Assembly: GCA_964009845.1 (NCBI GenBank) | Contig: CAXGIQ010000003.1 | Location: forward strand, 1-39,071 | Direction: 5' to 3' | Origin: UBA7312 sp002715345 | Lineage (GTDB): Bacteria > Bacteroidota > Bacteroidia > Flavobacteriales > UBA7312 | DNA: 39,071 nucleotides | Shown here: one piece after another, positions 25,529 through 32,946 of the stretch | Numbering within the stretch: the first letter of the stretch is position 1 | Layout of the letters: the number at the start of each line of letters is the position of its first letter | The notes under the pieces: generated by a model | Databases searched by the model: none | Told to the model about the DNA's origin: nothing | Seen by the model: only the letters and a program-made list of their open reading frames with translations | Position numbers and translations under genes: made by a program

Positions 25529-26561
25529 CTATCCAGTTGTGTGTGTCTGGACAAATTCCTTGTTGGATGTTTTGTAATTCTGCTTTTAGTTGATGTGCGT
25601 AGCTATCACTAATTGCTTCGATTTCGATTTTTTCTTCTCTATATGTTATGGAGTTAATAGGGATTACGGTTACAGCTGTGCCCAGCCCAAAAGCTTCTTG
25701 TAAAGTACCGTTTTGATGTGCTTCCATTATTTCTGAGATAGCGATTTGACGCTCTTCAACAGAAATTCCTTTTTCTTTAGCTATTTTTAAAATACTGTCC
25801 CTAGTAATTCCTGCCAAAATACTTTCACTTAAAGCAGGAGTTATCAAGGTGTCATTGATACGGAACATAATGTTCATCGTACCCGACTCTTCAATGTATT
25901 GATGCTCGAAAGCGTCTGTCCAAACTACTTGTGTAAATCCTGCTACCTGTGCTTTTTTGGTAGGCTCAAAGGCTGCTGCATAGTTTCCTGCAGCTTTGGC
26001 AAATCCAGTACCCCCTTCTACAGATCTTGCAAATTTTTCTTCCACTTTTAAATGGACTTCTCCAGAATAGTAAGAAGCGCTAGGTGATGTGATGATGAAA
26101 AAGGTGAACTCATCAGCTGGAGTAGCTCTGATGAATTCGCTACTTGCTATCATAAATGGTCGAATGTAGAGCGATTTCCCATTGCCTTCAGGAATCCATT
26201 GCTTATCTAGCTTTAGTAAACTTTTTAAGCCATCCATAAAGATAGATGATGGGATAGACGGCATACACAACCTGTTTGCTGATTGGTTTAAACGATTCAT
26301 GTTTTCTTCAGGACGAAACAAGATTGTTTGTCCTTGTTTGTTTTTAAAAGCTTTCATTCCTTCAAAAACGGCTTGTCCATAATGAAAAACATGTGTTCCT
26401 GGAGCAAAAGATAGTGATTGATACGGTAAGATTTCAGCATCTTGCCACTGATCTTCTTGAAACTTACACATTAACATGTGATCACTAAAAGTTTTTCCAA
26501 ATTCCAATTTATTGAAATTTGTTTTTGCTAAACGAGAGTTTTGAGTTTTAGTGATTTTCAT
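25518..26561 (-). CDS. ilvE: Branched-chain amino acid aminotransferase
   Basis: Fold-type IV PLP aminotransferase, 347 aa, for the last step of Val/Leu/Ile synthesis and the first step of their breakdown. The PLP lysine is K189 in GGTGFAKAAGNYAAAF. EESGTMNIMF (about 224-233) and the phosphate-cup region ILAGITRDSILKIAKEKG are the class IV signature. The N-terminus with YGQAVFEGMKAF fits the BCAT subgroup. It lies 7 nt downstream of the M42 peptidase gene and may be cotranscribed with it. Confidence 0.95.
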   Translation of the reverse strand: MKITKTQNSRLAKTNFNKLEFGKTFSDHMLMCKFQEDQWQDAEILPYQSLSFAPGTHVFHYGQAVFEGMKAFKNKQGQTILFRPEENMNRLNQSANRLCMPSIPSSIFMDGLKSLLKLDKQWIPEGNGKSLYIRPFMIASSEFIRATPADEFTFFIITSPSASYYSGEVHLKVEEKFARSVEGGTGFAKAAGNYAAAFEPTKKAQVAGFTQVVWTDAFEHQYIEESGTMNIMFRINDTLITPALSESILAGITRDSILKIAKEKGISVEERQIAISEIMEAHQNGTLQEAFGLGTAVTVIPINSITYREEKIEIEAISDSYAHQLKAELQNIQQGICPDTHNWIVTV

Positions 26562-26568
26562 TGGAGGA

Positions 26569-27657
26569 TTATTTCAAATATCTGAAATCGTGACCGTCTT
26601 CAATTTTTAATAAGGCTTCGTAAATTAGCTTAATCACATTTTCTACATCATCTTTATGTACGCTTTCTACTGTTGTATGCATGTAGCGTAATGGTAAAGA
26701 AATAAGCGCTGAAGCAACACCTCCTGTAGAATAAGCAAAGGCGTCTGTATCTGTTCCTGTAGCTCTAGAAGCTGCTGCTCTTTGGTACGGAATCTTCTTG
26801 CCTTCAGCAGTGTCTATTAATAGGTCTAATAAATTGTTTTGAACAGCAGGTCCGTAGGTAAGTACAGGTCCTTTTCCAGCAAACAAATCACCTTGCTTAA
26901 TCTTATTGATCATAGGTGTTTGCGTATCGTGACAAACATCTGTTACAATAGCAACATTTGGTTTGATGGACTCTGTAATCATTTGAGCACCTCTTAAACC
27001 TACCTCTTCTTGTACTGAATTAGTGATGTAAAGTCCAAAAGGAAGTCTCTTTTTATTATCTTTTAATAGTCGTGCTACTTCTGCAATCATGAATCCTCCA
27101 ATCCGGTTGTCTAATGCACGACCTACATAAAAGTTGTTGTTTAAGACCATAAATTCATCTTCGTAAGTAATCACACAACCCACATGTACTCCTAATTTTT
27201 CTACTTCTTCTTTTGAAGTACATCCGCAATCTAAAAAGATGTTATCAAGTTTAGGGGATTTCTCTTCTCCACCATGTCTTGTGTGAATAGCAGGCCATCC
27301 AAAAACAGCTTTCACAATCCCTTTTTTAGTATGGATGTTCACTCTTTTAGACGGGGCTATTTGATGGTCGCTTCCGCCATTTCTTCTGAGGTATATGAAC
27401 CCTTCTTTTGTAATGTAGTGTACAAACCAAGAAATTTCATCCGCATGTGCTTCAATTACTACTTTGTATTTAGCTTCAGGGTTGACAACTCCAACAACAG
27501 TTCCATAGGTGTCTACAAAATAGTCGTCAATATATGGTTTGATGTAATCTAGCCACATTTTTTGACCTTCGCTTTCAAAACCTGTAGGTGAAGGATTGTT
27601 GATGTAATTTTCTAAAAATATAAGTGATTTTTTATTGAGAATGCTTTTTTTAGCCAT
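26569..27657 (-). CDS. M42-family metallopeptidase (glutamyl/deblocking aminopeptidase-like)
   Basis: A 362-aa cytoplasmic di-metal aminopeptidase of the M42 (TET/FrvX) family. Metal ligands and catalytic residues are in place: HADE (71-74), D183 in GRALDNRIGG, catalytic Glu217 and ligand Glu218 in NSVQEEVGLRGA, D240 in VTDVCHD and His near 335 in YMHTTVE. Such enzymes form dodecameric tetrahedra and trim short peptides. Length is typical. A TAAATTTG -7-like element lies 27 nt upstream and ilvE follows 7 nt downstream. Confidence 0.93.
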   Translation of the reverse strand: MAKKSILNKKSLIFLENYINNPSPTGFESEGQKMWLDYIKPYIDDYFVDTYGTVVGVVNPEAKYKVVIEAHADEISWFVHYITKEGFIYLRRNGGSDHQIAPSKRVNIHTKKGIVKAVFGWPAIHTRHGGEEKSPKLDNIFLDCGCTSKEEVEKLGVHVGCVITYEDEFMVLNNNFYVGRALDNRIGGFMIAEVARLLKDNKKRLPFGLYITNSVQEEVGLRGAQMITESIKPNVAIVTDVCHDTQTPMINKIKQGDLFAGKGPVLTYGPAVQNNLLDLLIDTAEGKKIPYQRAAASRATGTDTDAFAYSTGGVASALISLPLRYMHTTVESVHKDDVENVIKLIYEALLKIEDGHDFRYLK

Positions 27658-27683
27658 GTGAATATAGTTTTTAGAACAGACTG

Positions 27684-27691
27684 CAAATTTA
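27684..27691 (-). promoter_or_regulatory. Putative -7 element for the M42 peptidase-ilvE unit
   Basis: The minus strand reads TAAATTTG, matching TAnnTTTG, 27 nt before the peptidase ATG. No correctly spaced TTG was found. Confidence 0.4.
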
Positions 27692-27720
27692 AGAAAATAA
27701 AGTGTTTAAGATATTGTTAA

Positions 27721-28386
27721 GTGAAAAGACAGATTATACAAACAGCAGATGGAAGTAAGACATTATATATTCCAGATTTTGAAGAGCATTATCATTCTAT
27801 TCATGGGGCCCTTTCTGAAGCGCAACATGTGTTTGTTAAGCATGGACTGAAATCAATACCTAAAACAAAACTTTCTATTTTAGAAATGGGTTTTGGAACA
27901 GGTCTTAATGCGTACTTAACATGTTTGGAAAATCGAAAATTGCATAATGAAATCACCTATACAGCATTGGAGGCGTATCCGATAAATCCTGATTTAGCAA
28001 ATAAAATGGAGTATATAGGATTATTAGGCTTCGAAGATGAAGAAGCTGTTTTTCAATATATGCACCAGTGTAGTTGGAATGATGTACACATGATAGATCA
28101 GCATTTTACTCTTCAGAAAATAGAATCTACCATTCAAAATGTTGTCTTTCAAAATACTTTTGACCTAGTGTATTATGATGCGTTTGCACCTAGAGTGCAA
28201 CCGGAATTGTGGACCGAAGAGATATTTGCCAAAATTTTAAGTGTAATGAATGTAGGTGCTATTTTAGTGACTTATTGTGCAAAAGGATCTGTGAAACGCG
28301 CATTAAAGGCAGTAGGTTTTGAAGTGGAAAGCTTAGAAGGACCTGCTAGAAAAAGAGAAATGACTCGTGCCAAAAAAACCAAATAG
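27721..28386 (+). CDS. mnmD: tRNA 5-methylaminomethyl-2-thiouridine methyltransferase (MnmD, stand-alone)
   Basis: SAM-dependent methyltransferase of 221 aa that completes mnm5s2U34 in tRNA wobble positions. The SAM loop is LSILEMGFGTGLNAYLTCLE; the downstream motif VYYDAFAPRVQPELWTEEIF is the MnmD hallmark, and GFEVESLEGPARKREM the C-terminal end. It lacks the FAD-dependent MnmC2 oxidase half, as is usual outside Proteobacteria. The start codon is GTG, giving MKRQIIQTADGSKTLYIPDF, which agrees with the family N-terminus; no ATG is available. The gene diverges from the M42 peptidase. Confidence 0.92.
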   Translation: MKRQIIQTADGSKTLYIPDFEEHYHSIHGALSEAQHVFVKHGLKSIPKTKLSILEMGFGTGLNAYLTCLENRKLHNEITYTALEAYPINPDLANKMEYIGLLGFEDEEAVFQYMHQCSWNDVHMIDQHFTLQKIESTIQNVVFQNTFDLVYYDAFAPRVQPELWTEEIFAKILSVMNVGAILVTYCAKGSVKRALKAVGFEVESLEGPARKREMTRAKKTK

Positions 28387-28395
28387 TATTTACTA

Positions 28396-28424
28396 TTGTA
28401 TTTGGATAAAAATTTATACATTTG
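28396..28424 (+). promoter_or_regulatory. Bacteroidota-type promoter of rpsT
   Basis: TTG (28396-28398), 18-nt spacer, then TACATTTG (28417-28424) matches TTG-N17-23-TAnnTTTG. The expected transcript start is near 28431, about 28 nt before the rpsT ATG. Confidence 0.62.
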
Positions 28425-28458
28425 CGCTCCAATTTTGAACAGAAAATAAACAAGAGAT

Positions 28459-28710
28459 ATGGCTAATCACAAGTCAGCAAAGAAAAGAATCAGACAAACA
28501 GCGAAAAGAAACGCTGCAAACAGCTATTACCACAAAACAGCTCGTAATGCTGTTAGAAAGTTAAGAGCTATGTCTGACAAGAAGGAAGCAGCTAAGTTTT
28601 TATCAGAGGTAGAATCAATGTTGGATAAGTTAACAAAGCGTAACATTATTCACTGTAATAAAGCGGCTAACCTAAAATCAAAATTAGCGAAGCACGTTAA
28701 TAGTCTATAG
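28459..28710 (+). CDS. rpsT: 30S ribosomal protein S20
   Basis: An 83-aa basic ribosomal protein of the small subunit, binding 16S rRNA. The N-terminus MANHKSAKKRIRQTAKRNAA is the classical S20 signature, and the helical body (ARNAVRKLRAMSDKKEAAKF, then KRNIIHCNKAANLKSKLAKHV) fits throughout. It is monocistronic, with its own promoter match and a strong terminator. Confidence 0.98.
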   Translation: MANHKSAKKRIRQTAKRNAANSYYHKTARNAVRKLRAMSDKKEAAKFLSEVESMLDKLTKRNIIHCNKAANLKSKLAKHVNSL

Positions 28711-28734
28711 TAGGTTGTTAACCTTATCGATACG

Positions 28735-28765
28735 AAAGGGCTTTCAATTGAAAGCCCTTTTTTTT
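28735..28765 (+). terminator. Rho-independent terminator of rpsT
   Basis: An 11-bp perfect stem (AAAGGGCTTTC 28735-28745 with GAAAGCCCTTT 28750-28760, AATT loop) is followed by T8. Confidence 0.93.
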
Positions 28766-28776
28766 ATCTTTAATTT

Positions 28777-28836
28777 ATGACTTATGAAAAAACACTTCCT
28801 ATCAATAAATTGGCTGAGGATGATTGCCCTAGATAA
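28777..28836 (+). pseudogene. Possible radC remnant (19-codon N-terminal stub)
   Basis: Just after the rpsT terminator an ATG opens a 19-codon frame ending in TAA (28834-28836). It ends INKLAEDDCPR, closely resembling the start of RadC/JAB-domain proteins (I-K-x-W/L-A-E-D-D-R-P-R-E-K-L). The next codon, normally Glu, is the stop TAA, followed by Lys-Ile; a single GAA-to-TAA change would explain the stop. The frame after it shows no further RadC similarity, so most of the gene has been lost. The stretch to 28911 otherwise holds only a possible -7 element. The match rests on about 11 residues and is therefore tentative. Confidence 0.45.
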
Positions 28837-28883
28837 AAAATTCCTTTTTTAGATTATCTCATAACTGTTGAAAACAATTATTT

Positions 28884-28891
28884 TAGCTTTG
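28884..28891 (+). promoter_or_regulatory. Putative -7 element for the deacetylase operon
   Basis: TAGCTTTG matches TAnnTTTG, 20 nt before the ATG at 28912. The nearest TTG upstream is at a 13-nt spacing, shorter than usual. Confidence 0.33.
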
Positions 28892-28911
28892 TAGATAATG
28901 CTTTGCTATAA

Positions 28912-30213
28912 ATGTTAATTTATACTCCGGACATAACTAATCGTATTCGGTATATTTTCCAAACCATTTTTGTAGATGTTTGGAATACCCCTTATGAATT
29001 AACAGATGACCTTATTCGTTTCCAGAATCATGATGGGCTAAAACTTAATTATTCTATGAGTAGGTTGGGAGAAGAGTTTTTTGTTGAATGCCATGATTTA
29101 TTGCTAGAAAAAGGAATTTCAGATCAAGAAATACAGTTAACAGAATGGGAGGGTTTGCCTGTTTTTTTTCAGACAAGCTCCTATTCCTCTTTACCTTTTG
29201 ATGTTTTTGCTGCAAGCTTTTATTTATTGTCTAGGTATGAAGAGTATTTGCCTCATATTCGAGATCATTATGAGCGTTTTATGGCTAAAGAAAGTTTGGC
29301 TTTTCAACATGGATTTTTGCAAAAACCATTAGTTAATCTTTGGCTTCAGAAGTTGTTGTTTCTGATTCAGCAAGCTCATCCTGATTTTCAACCTGAGAGA
29401 AGTGAATTTAAGTTTATTTCTACAATAGATATAGACAATGCTTATTGCTATTTAGAAAAAGGATTGGCTAGAACTATAGGAGCATTTGCTCGTTCCCTTT
29501 GGAAAGGAAAAAAAGAAGAAGTGAATGAACGCTGGGAAGTGCTTAGAAAGATACAATCGGATCCCTATGACACTTTTGAGTTGCAATTAGCACTACAAGA
29601 AAAATACGATTTAGAGGTAGTTTATTTTGTATTATTAGCCGATTATGGGTTGAATGATAAAAACATTCCATTTCAAAGCAGGAAATTTCAACTCCTCATC
29701 AAGCATCTTGCGGATCATGCTCAAGTAGGAATACATCCATCTTTTGGCTCAAATAATGATGATGCTAAACTTAAAGAAGAGTGGAAACGACTAAAAAATA
29801 TCATTAAAAGAGAAGTGACTATAAGTAGACAACATTTTCTCAAACTCTCCTTTCCTACAACTTATCGTAATCTTATTGATTTAGGTGTTCAGCACGATTA
29901 TACCATGGGTTATGCTGCTTATCCAGGATTTAGAGCCAGTATTTGCCATCCCTTTTATTTTTACGATTTGGAGTTAGAACAAAGTACATCTTTAAAAGTA
30001 CACCCATTTATAGTGATGGATGCTACCTTTAAATATTATTTAGATTTTACTCCAGAACAAGCATTATCTTTAACTAAAGAGTTAATGCAAGAGGTAAAAA
30101 AAGTCAATGGAACATTCGTTACGCTTTGGCATAATGAAACTTGGAGCGAGCACGGAGCATGGAAAGGCTGGAGTCAATTGTATGAGGATATTGTGAAACT
30201 ATCAAAGTCATGA
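28912..30213 (+). CDS. DUF7033-type polysaccharide deacetylase-family protein
   Basis: A 433-aa protein. An N-terminal DUF7033-like domain (about 1-150; LPFDVFAASFYLLSRYEEYL is its hallmark) is followed by a divergent CE4/NodB-like barrel (about 165-430). Metal-site candidates are STIDIDNAY (the TxDxD motif) and GIHPSFGSNND, with a later catalytic-region motif TLWHNETWSEHGAW. There is no signal peptide, so a cytoplasmic or membrane-associated role in envelope glycan synthesis is likely, but the substrate is unknown. Its stop overlaps the next gene's ATG (ATGA), so the FemAB-like protein is translationally coupled. The start is the ATG; no better alternative was seen. Confidence 0.82.
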   Translation: MLIYTPDITNRIRYIFQTIFVDVWNTPYELTDDLIRFQNHDGLKLNYSMSRLGEEFFVECHDLLLEKGISDQEIQLTEWEGLPVFFQTSSYSSLPFDVFAASFYLLSRYEEYLPHIRDHYERFMAKESLAFQHGFLQKPLVNLWLQKLLFLIQQAHPDFQPERSEFKFISTIDIDNAYCYLEKGLARTIGAFARSLWKGKKEEVNERWEVLRKIQSDPYDTFELQLALQEKYDLEVVYFVLLADYGLNDKNIPFQSRKFQLLIKHLADHAQVGIHPSFGSNNDDAKLKEEWKRLKNIIKREVTISRQHFLKLSFPTTYRNLIDLGVQHDYTMGYAAYPGFRASICHPFYFYDLELEQSTSLKVHPFIVMDATFKYYLDFTPEQALSLTKELMQEVKKVNGTFVTLWHNETWSEHGAWKGWSQLYEDIVKLSKS

Positions 30214-31091
30214 TTCATTACATCGAGCATAAGGAGATTAATTTTAAAAAGTGGGACGCTTGTATTTCTAATTCATCTAATCGTTTGATTTATGGATTCT
30301 CTTGGTATCTAGATGTTGTATGTGATGACTGGGATGCTTTGGTGCTCAATGATTATGAAGCAGTATTCCCTTTACCAAAAAGAAAAAAATGGGGGATAGA
30401 ATATATTTATCAGCCTTTTTTTTGTCAGCAATTAGGCGTTTTTTCTAAAGAGGAATTAGATGCTGATTTATTTTTAAATTCAATCCCTGAGAAATTTAAA
30501 TACATCGAACTTAATCTTAATACTAATACTAATACTAAGTACTGTGTTAAGAGGAAAGTAAATCATATACTCTCTTTAAAAGGTTGTATTGATGACCTTT
30601 ATAAAAATTTTTCTAGCAGTCATAAAAAATCGATACAGAAGGCTCAAAAAACTGGAATAAATATTGCCTCAGATTCAATTAAAGATTTCATGTTACAAAA
30701 AGAGATGTTAGCAAAAGGTCACATGGATGTTCATCAGTTTCGGTTACTAAGAAATATAATGAAAACATCTTTATCTAACAGTAATGCAAGGTTTTTTTCA
30801 GCATCCTTAGAGGGTCAGAAGTTAGGTTCTGTTTTTTTGTTAGTTGATAATAAAAGATTGACTTTGTTAACTTCGTATTCAACAAATAAGGGTAGAAAAG
30901 TGGGAGCATTTTTTTTTATCTTTAATCACATTTTATCTCTTTATCAAAAAATGGAATTTACCTTTGATTTTGAAGGATCCAATTTAAGTGGTGTTGCTAA
31001 AAGAAATGAAGGATTCGGAGCAAAAAAAACATATTACTATACAGTTAAGATTAATAGGCTGCCATTTTATTTAAAATGGTTTAAATCATAA
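30210..31091 (+). CDS. FemAB/GNAT-like acyl- or aminoacyltransferase
   Basis: A 293-aa protein with a GNAT-like fold of the FemAB/BioF2 (Acetyltransf_6) type. Supporting segments are WDALVLNDYEAVFPLP with IEYIYQPFFCQQLGVFS in the N-terminal half and FSSSHKKSIQKAQKTGI in the middle. The C-terminal half has FFSASLEGQKLGSVFLLVD and FEFEGSN-like DFEGSNLSGVAKRNEGFGAK. It overlaps the deacetylase-like gene by 4 nt and is 3 nt from upp. A short hexamer repeat encodes NTNTNT at residues 104-109. It likely transfers an acyl or aminoacyl group to an envelope glycan or lipid together with its partner; this is inference from context. Confidence 0.72.
   Translation: MIHYIEHKEINFKKWDACISNSSNRLIYGFSWYLDVVCDDWDALVLNDYEAVFPLPKRKKWGIEYIYQPFFCQQLGVFSKEELDADLFLNSIPEKFKYIELNLNTNTNTKYCVKRKVNHILSLKGCIDDLYKNFSSSHKKSIQKAQKTGINIASDSIKDFMLQKEMLAKGHMDVHQFRLLRNIMKTSLSNSNARFFSASLEGQKLGSVFLLVDNKRLTLLTSYSTNKGRKVGAFFFIFNHILSLYQKMEFTFDFEGSNLSGVAKRNEGFGAKKTYYYTVKINRLPFYLKWFKS
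30519..30536 (+). repeat. In-frame hexanucleotide repeat (AATACT x3)
   Basis: Three perfect AATACT copies, encoding Asn-Thr x3, lie in the FemAB-like gene. Changes in copy number would keep the frame and add or remove two residues. Confidence 0.85.
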
Positions 31092-31094
31092 GTT

Positions 31095-31742
31095 ATGTTG
31101 CAAGTGTTGGCTAATCAAAATTCATTAGTTCATAATTTCTTGAAGGAATTACGATCCGTTGTAATACAGAAAGACTCTATGAGGTTTAGACGAAATTTAG
31201 AGCGCATAGGCGAGATTATGGCTTATGAAATTTCTAAAACCTTAGAGTTTAATGAGGAAGAGGTAAATACACCTCTTGGAAAGACAATTTCAAAAGTTGC
31301 AGAAAAGGTTGTTTTAGCAAATGTTTTAAGAGCTGGTTTGCCCTTGCATCAAGGTCTACTCAATTACTTTGATGCTGCTGATAGTGCTTTCGTTTCTGCT
31401 TATCGTAAATATACATCCCAAAATAAGTTAGAGGTTGCAGTAGAATATATAGCTGCCCCATCTATACAAGATAAAGTTATGATTCTATCTGACCCTATGT
31501 TGGCAACAGGTACATCAATATTATTAGCAAGAGAAGCACTTTTAAAGAATGGGGTGCCAAAACATATACATATTGTTTCAGTTGTAGCTAGTCAATATGC
31601 TATAGATCATATACAAGAAGCATTAAAAGGATATTCTTTTACTCTTTGGGTTGGAGCAATTGACTCTGATTTAGATGAGAATTCTTACATAGTACCAGGA
31701 CTGGGAGATGCTGGAGATTTAGCTTTTGGGGTAAAGCTTTGA
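31095..31742 (+). CDS. upp: Uracil phosphoribosyltransferase
   Basis: A 215-aa type I phosphoribosyltransferase that makes UMP from uracil and PRPP (pyrimidine salvage). The PRPP-binding motif is VMILSDPMLATGTSILLA and the uracil-binding C-terminus is YIVPGLGDAGDLAFG. LANVLRAGLPLHQGLL is the conserved Arg-containing loop. The gene lies 3 nt downstream of the FemAB-like gene; cotranscription is likely although the functions seem unrelated. Confidence 0.96.
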   Translation: MLQVLANQNSLVHNFLKELRSVVIQKDSMRFRRNLERIGEIMAYEISKTLEFNEEEVNTPLGKTISKVAEKVVLANVLRAGLPLHQGLLNYFDAADSAFVSAYRKYTSQNKLEVAVEYIAAPSIQDKVMILSDPMLATGTSILLAREALLKNGVPKHIHIVSVVASQYAIDHIQEALKGYSFTLWVGAIDSDLDENSYIVPGLGDAGDLAFGVKL

Positions 31743-31818
31743 GCGCGTAATATTTATATTGTTTTTGTTTTCTATCTGTTATAAATGTTAGATTTTTACA
31801 TTACCATTTTTTTGAGTA

Positions 31819-32250
31819 ATGAGTTTATATCAGGTATTTATGATAATGTTGATGAGTAGTGTGAAATTTCTACTTGCAATTCCTATAGCTGCTTATCAGT
31901 ATGATTTTTCTCTTTGGGAAACTTTCTTGTTTTCTTCTATTGGAGGTGTGTTAGGGGTCATTGTATTCGCAAAATTTAACCGTTGGATTATCGAGCTTTA
32001 TGATACTTGGATGTCTAATCGTCAAAAGCAAAATTCTAAAAAAGGATTGAAGAAGGTTGTGGCTATCAAAACAATGCGTAAATATGGTCTGTTTGGTATC
32101 GCATTTTTAACTCCTATTTTCTTTTCTATTCCAATAGGTACTTTTATTGCGCTACGCTTTTTCCCAAATAAGAAAAAGACACTTCCTGTTTTAGCGGCCT
32201 CTGTATTTGGATGGTCTTTTGTGCTTTCTGTTGTATTAACCACTCTTTAA
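31819..32250 (+). CDS. Small multi-pass membrane protein, unknown function
   Basis: A 143-aa protein with four likely membrane segments at about 5-25, 33-51, 88-112 and 120-141, and a basic cytoplasmic loop (about 62-85, rich in Lys/Arg/Gln). The segment KYGLFGIAFLTPIFFSIPIG loosely resembles the small multidrug-export family (Sm_multidrug_ex), but I cannot confirm this. It is 3 nt upstream of yjjG, so the two are probably co-expressed. The 76-nt gap before it has no clear promoter match. Confidence 0.75.
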   Translation: MSLYQVFMIMLMSSVKFLLAIPIAAYQYDFSLWETFLFSSIGGVLGVIVFAKFNRWIIELYDTWMSNRQKQNSKKGLKKVVAIKTMRKYGLFGIAFLTPIFFSIPIGTFIALRFFPNKKKTLPVLAASVFGWSFVLSVVLTTL

Positions 32251-32253
32251 CAA

Positions 32254-32946
32254 ATGCAGATAAAACATATTTTTTTCGATTTAGATCGTACGCTTTGGGA
32301 TTTCGAAACCAATGCTTACAAAACACTTTCAGAGCTATATGAGGAGCACGCTCTAAGCAAGAAAGGGATTAGTGATGTTGATGTGTTTATTGATAATTAT
32401 AAAATGCACAACGAACACTTATGGGAGTTATACAGAGATGGTAAAGTTGAGAAGGATGTGTTACGCTCTAGTCGTTTCAAATTAACTTTACAAGATTTTG
32501 GTATAGATGATAGTCGTTTAGCTAGTGAGTTGGGAGATCAATACATTCAGAAATGTCCTTTAAAAAAGAATGTTTTTCCGTTTACTTATGAAGTGCTCGA
32601 TTATTTAAAAGAAAAATATCATCTTCATATTATTACTAATGGTTTTGAGGAGGTTCAGTATGTAAAGCTAGAGCAATCTAAATTACTGCATTATTTCGAG
32701 CAAATTGTTACTTCAGAACAGGTAGGGGTTAAAAAACCTAATCCAGAAATTTTTAGGCATGCTTTAGTGAAAGCTTTTTGTAAGCCTGATGAAAGCGTTA
32801 TGATTGGCGATGATTTACCGGTTGATATACTAGCTGCAAAAGCTATGGGTATGCATCAAGTCTACTTTAATCCTGAAAAAATAGCTCATCAAGAATCTAT
32901 AGATTTTGAGATTAGTTGTTTGAGTCAGTTGCAGGAGCTATTGTAA
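32254..32946 (+). CDS. yjjG: YjjG-family noncanonical pyrimidine nucleotidase (HAD)
   Basis: A 230-aa haloacid-dehalogenase-type phosphatase. Motif I is FFDLDRTLWDFE (Asp9 nucleophile, Asp11). Motif II is HIITNGFEEVQYVKL (with Thr, typical of YjjG), motif III has the lysine in VGVKKPNPEIF, and motif IV is MIGDDLPVDILAAK. An alpha-helical cap (about 18-95) marks subfamily I. E. coli YjjG hydrolyses noncanonical and other nucleoside monophosphates. Its 3' end overlaps aroA on the other strand by 35 nt. Confidence 0.9.
   Translation: MQIKHIFFDLDRTLWDFETNAYKTLSELYEEHALSKKGISDVDVFIDNYKMHNEHLWELYRDGKVEKDVLRSSRFKLTLQDFGIDDSRLASELGDQYIQKCPLKKNVFPFTYEVLDYLKEKYHLHIITNGFEEVQYVKLEQSKLLHYFEQIVTSEQVGVKKPNPEIFRHALVKAFCKPDESVMIGDDLPVDILAAKAMGMHQVYFNPEKIAHQESIDFEISCLSQLQELL

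Noticed and set aside
28837..28911. Continuation of the frame after the radC stub (KIPFLDYLITVENN...)
   Set aside because: No resemblance to RadC or any family I know; probably non-coding leader of the next gene.
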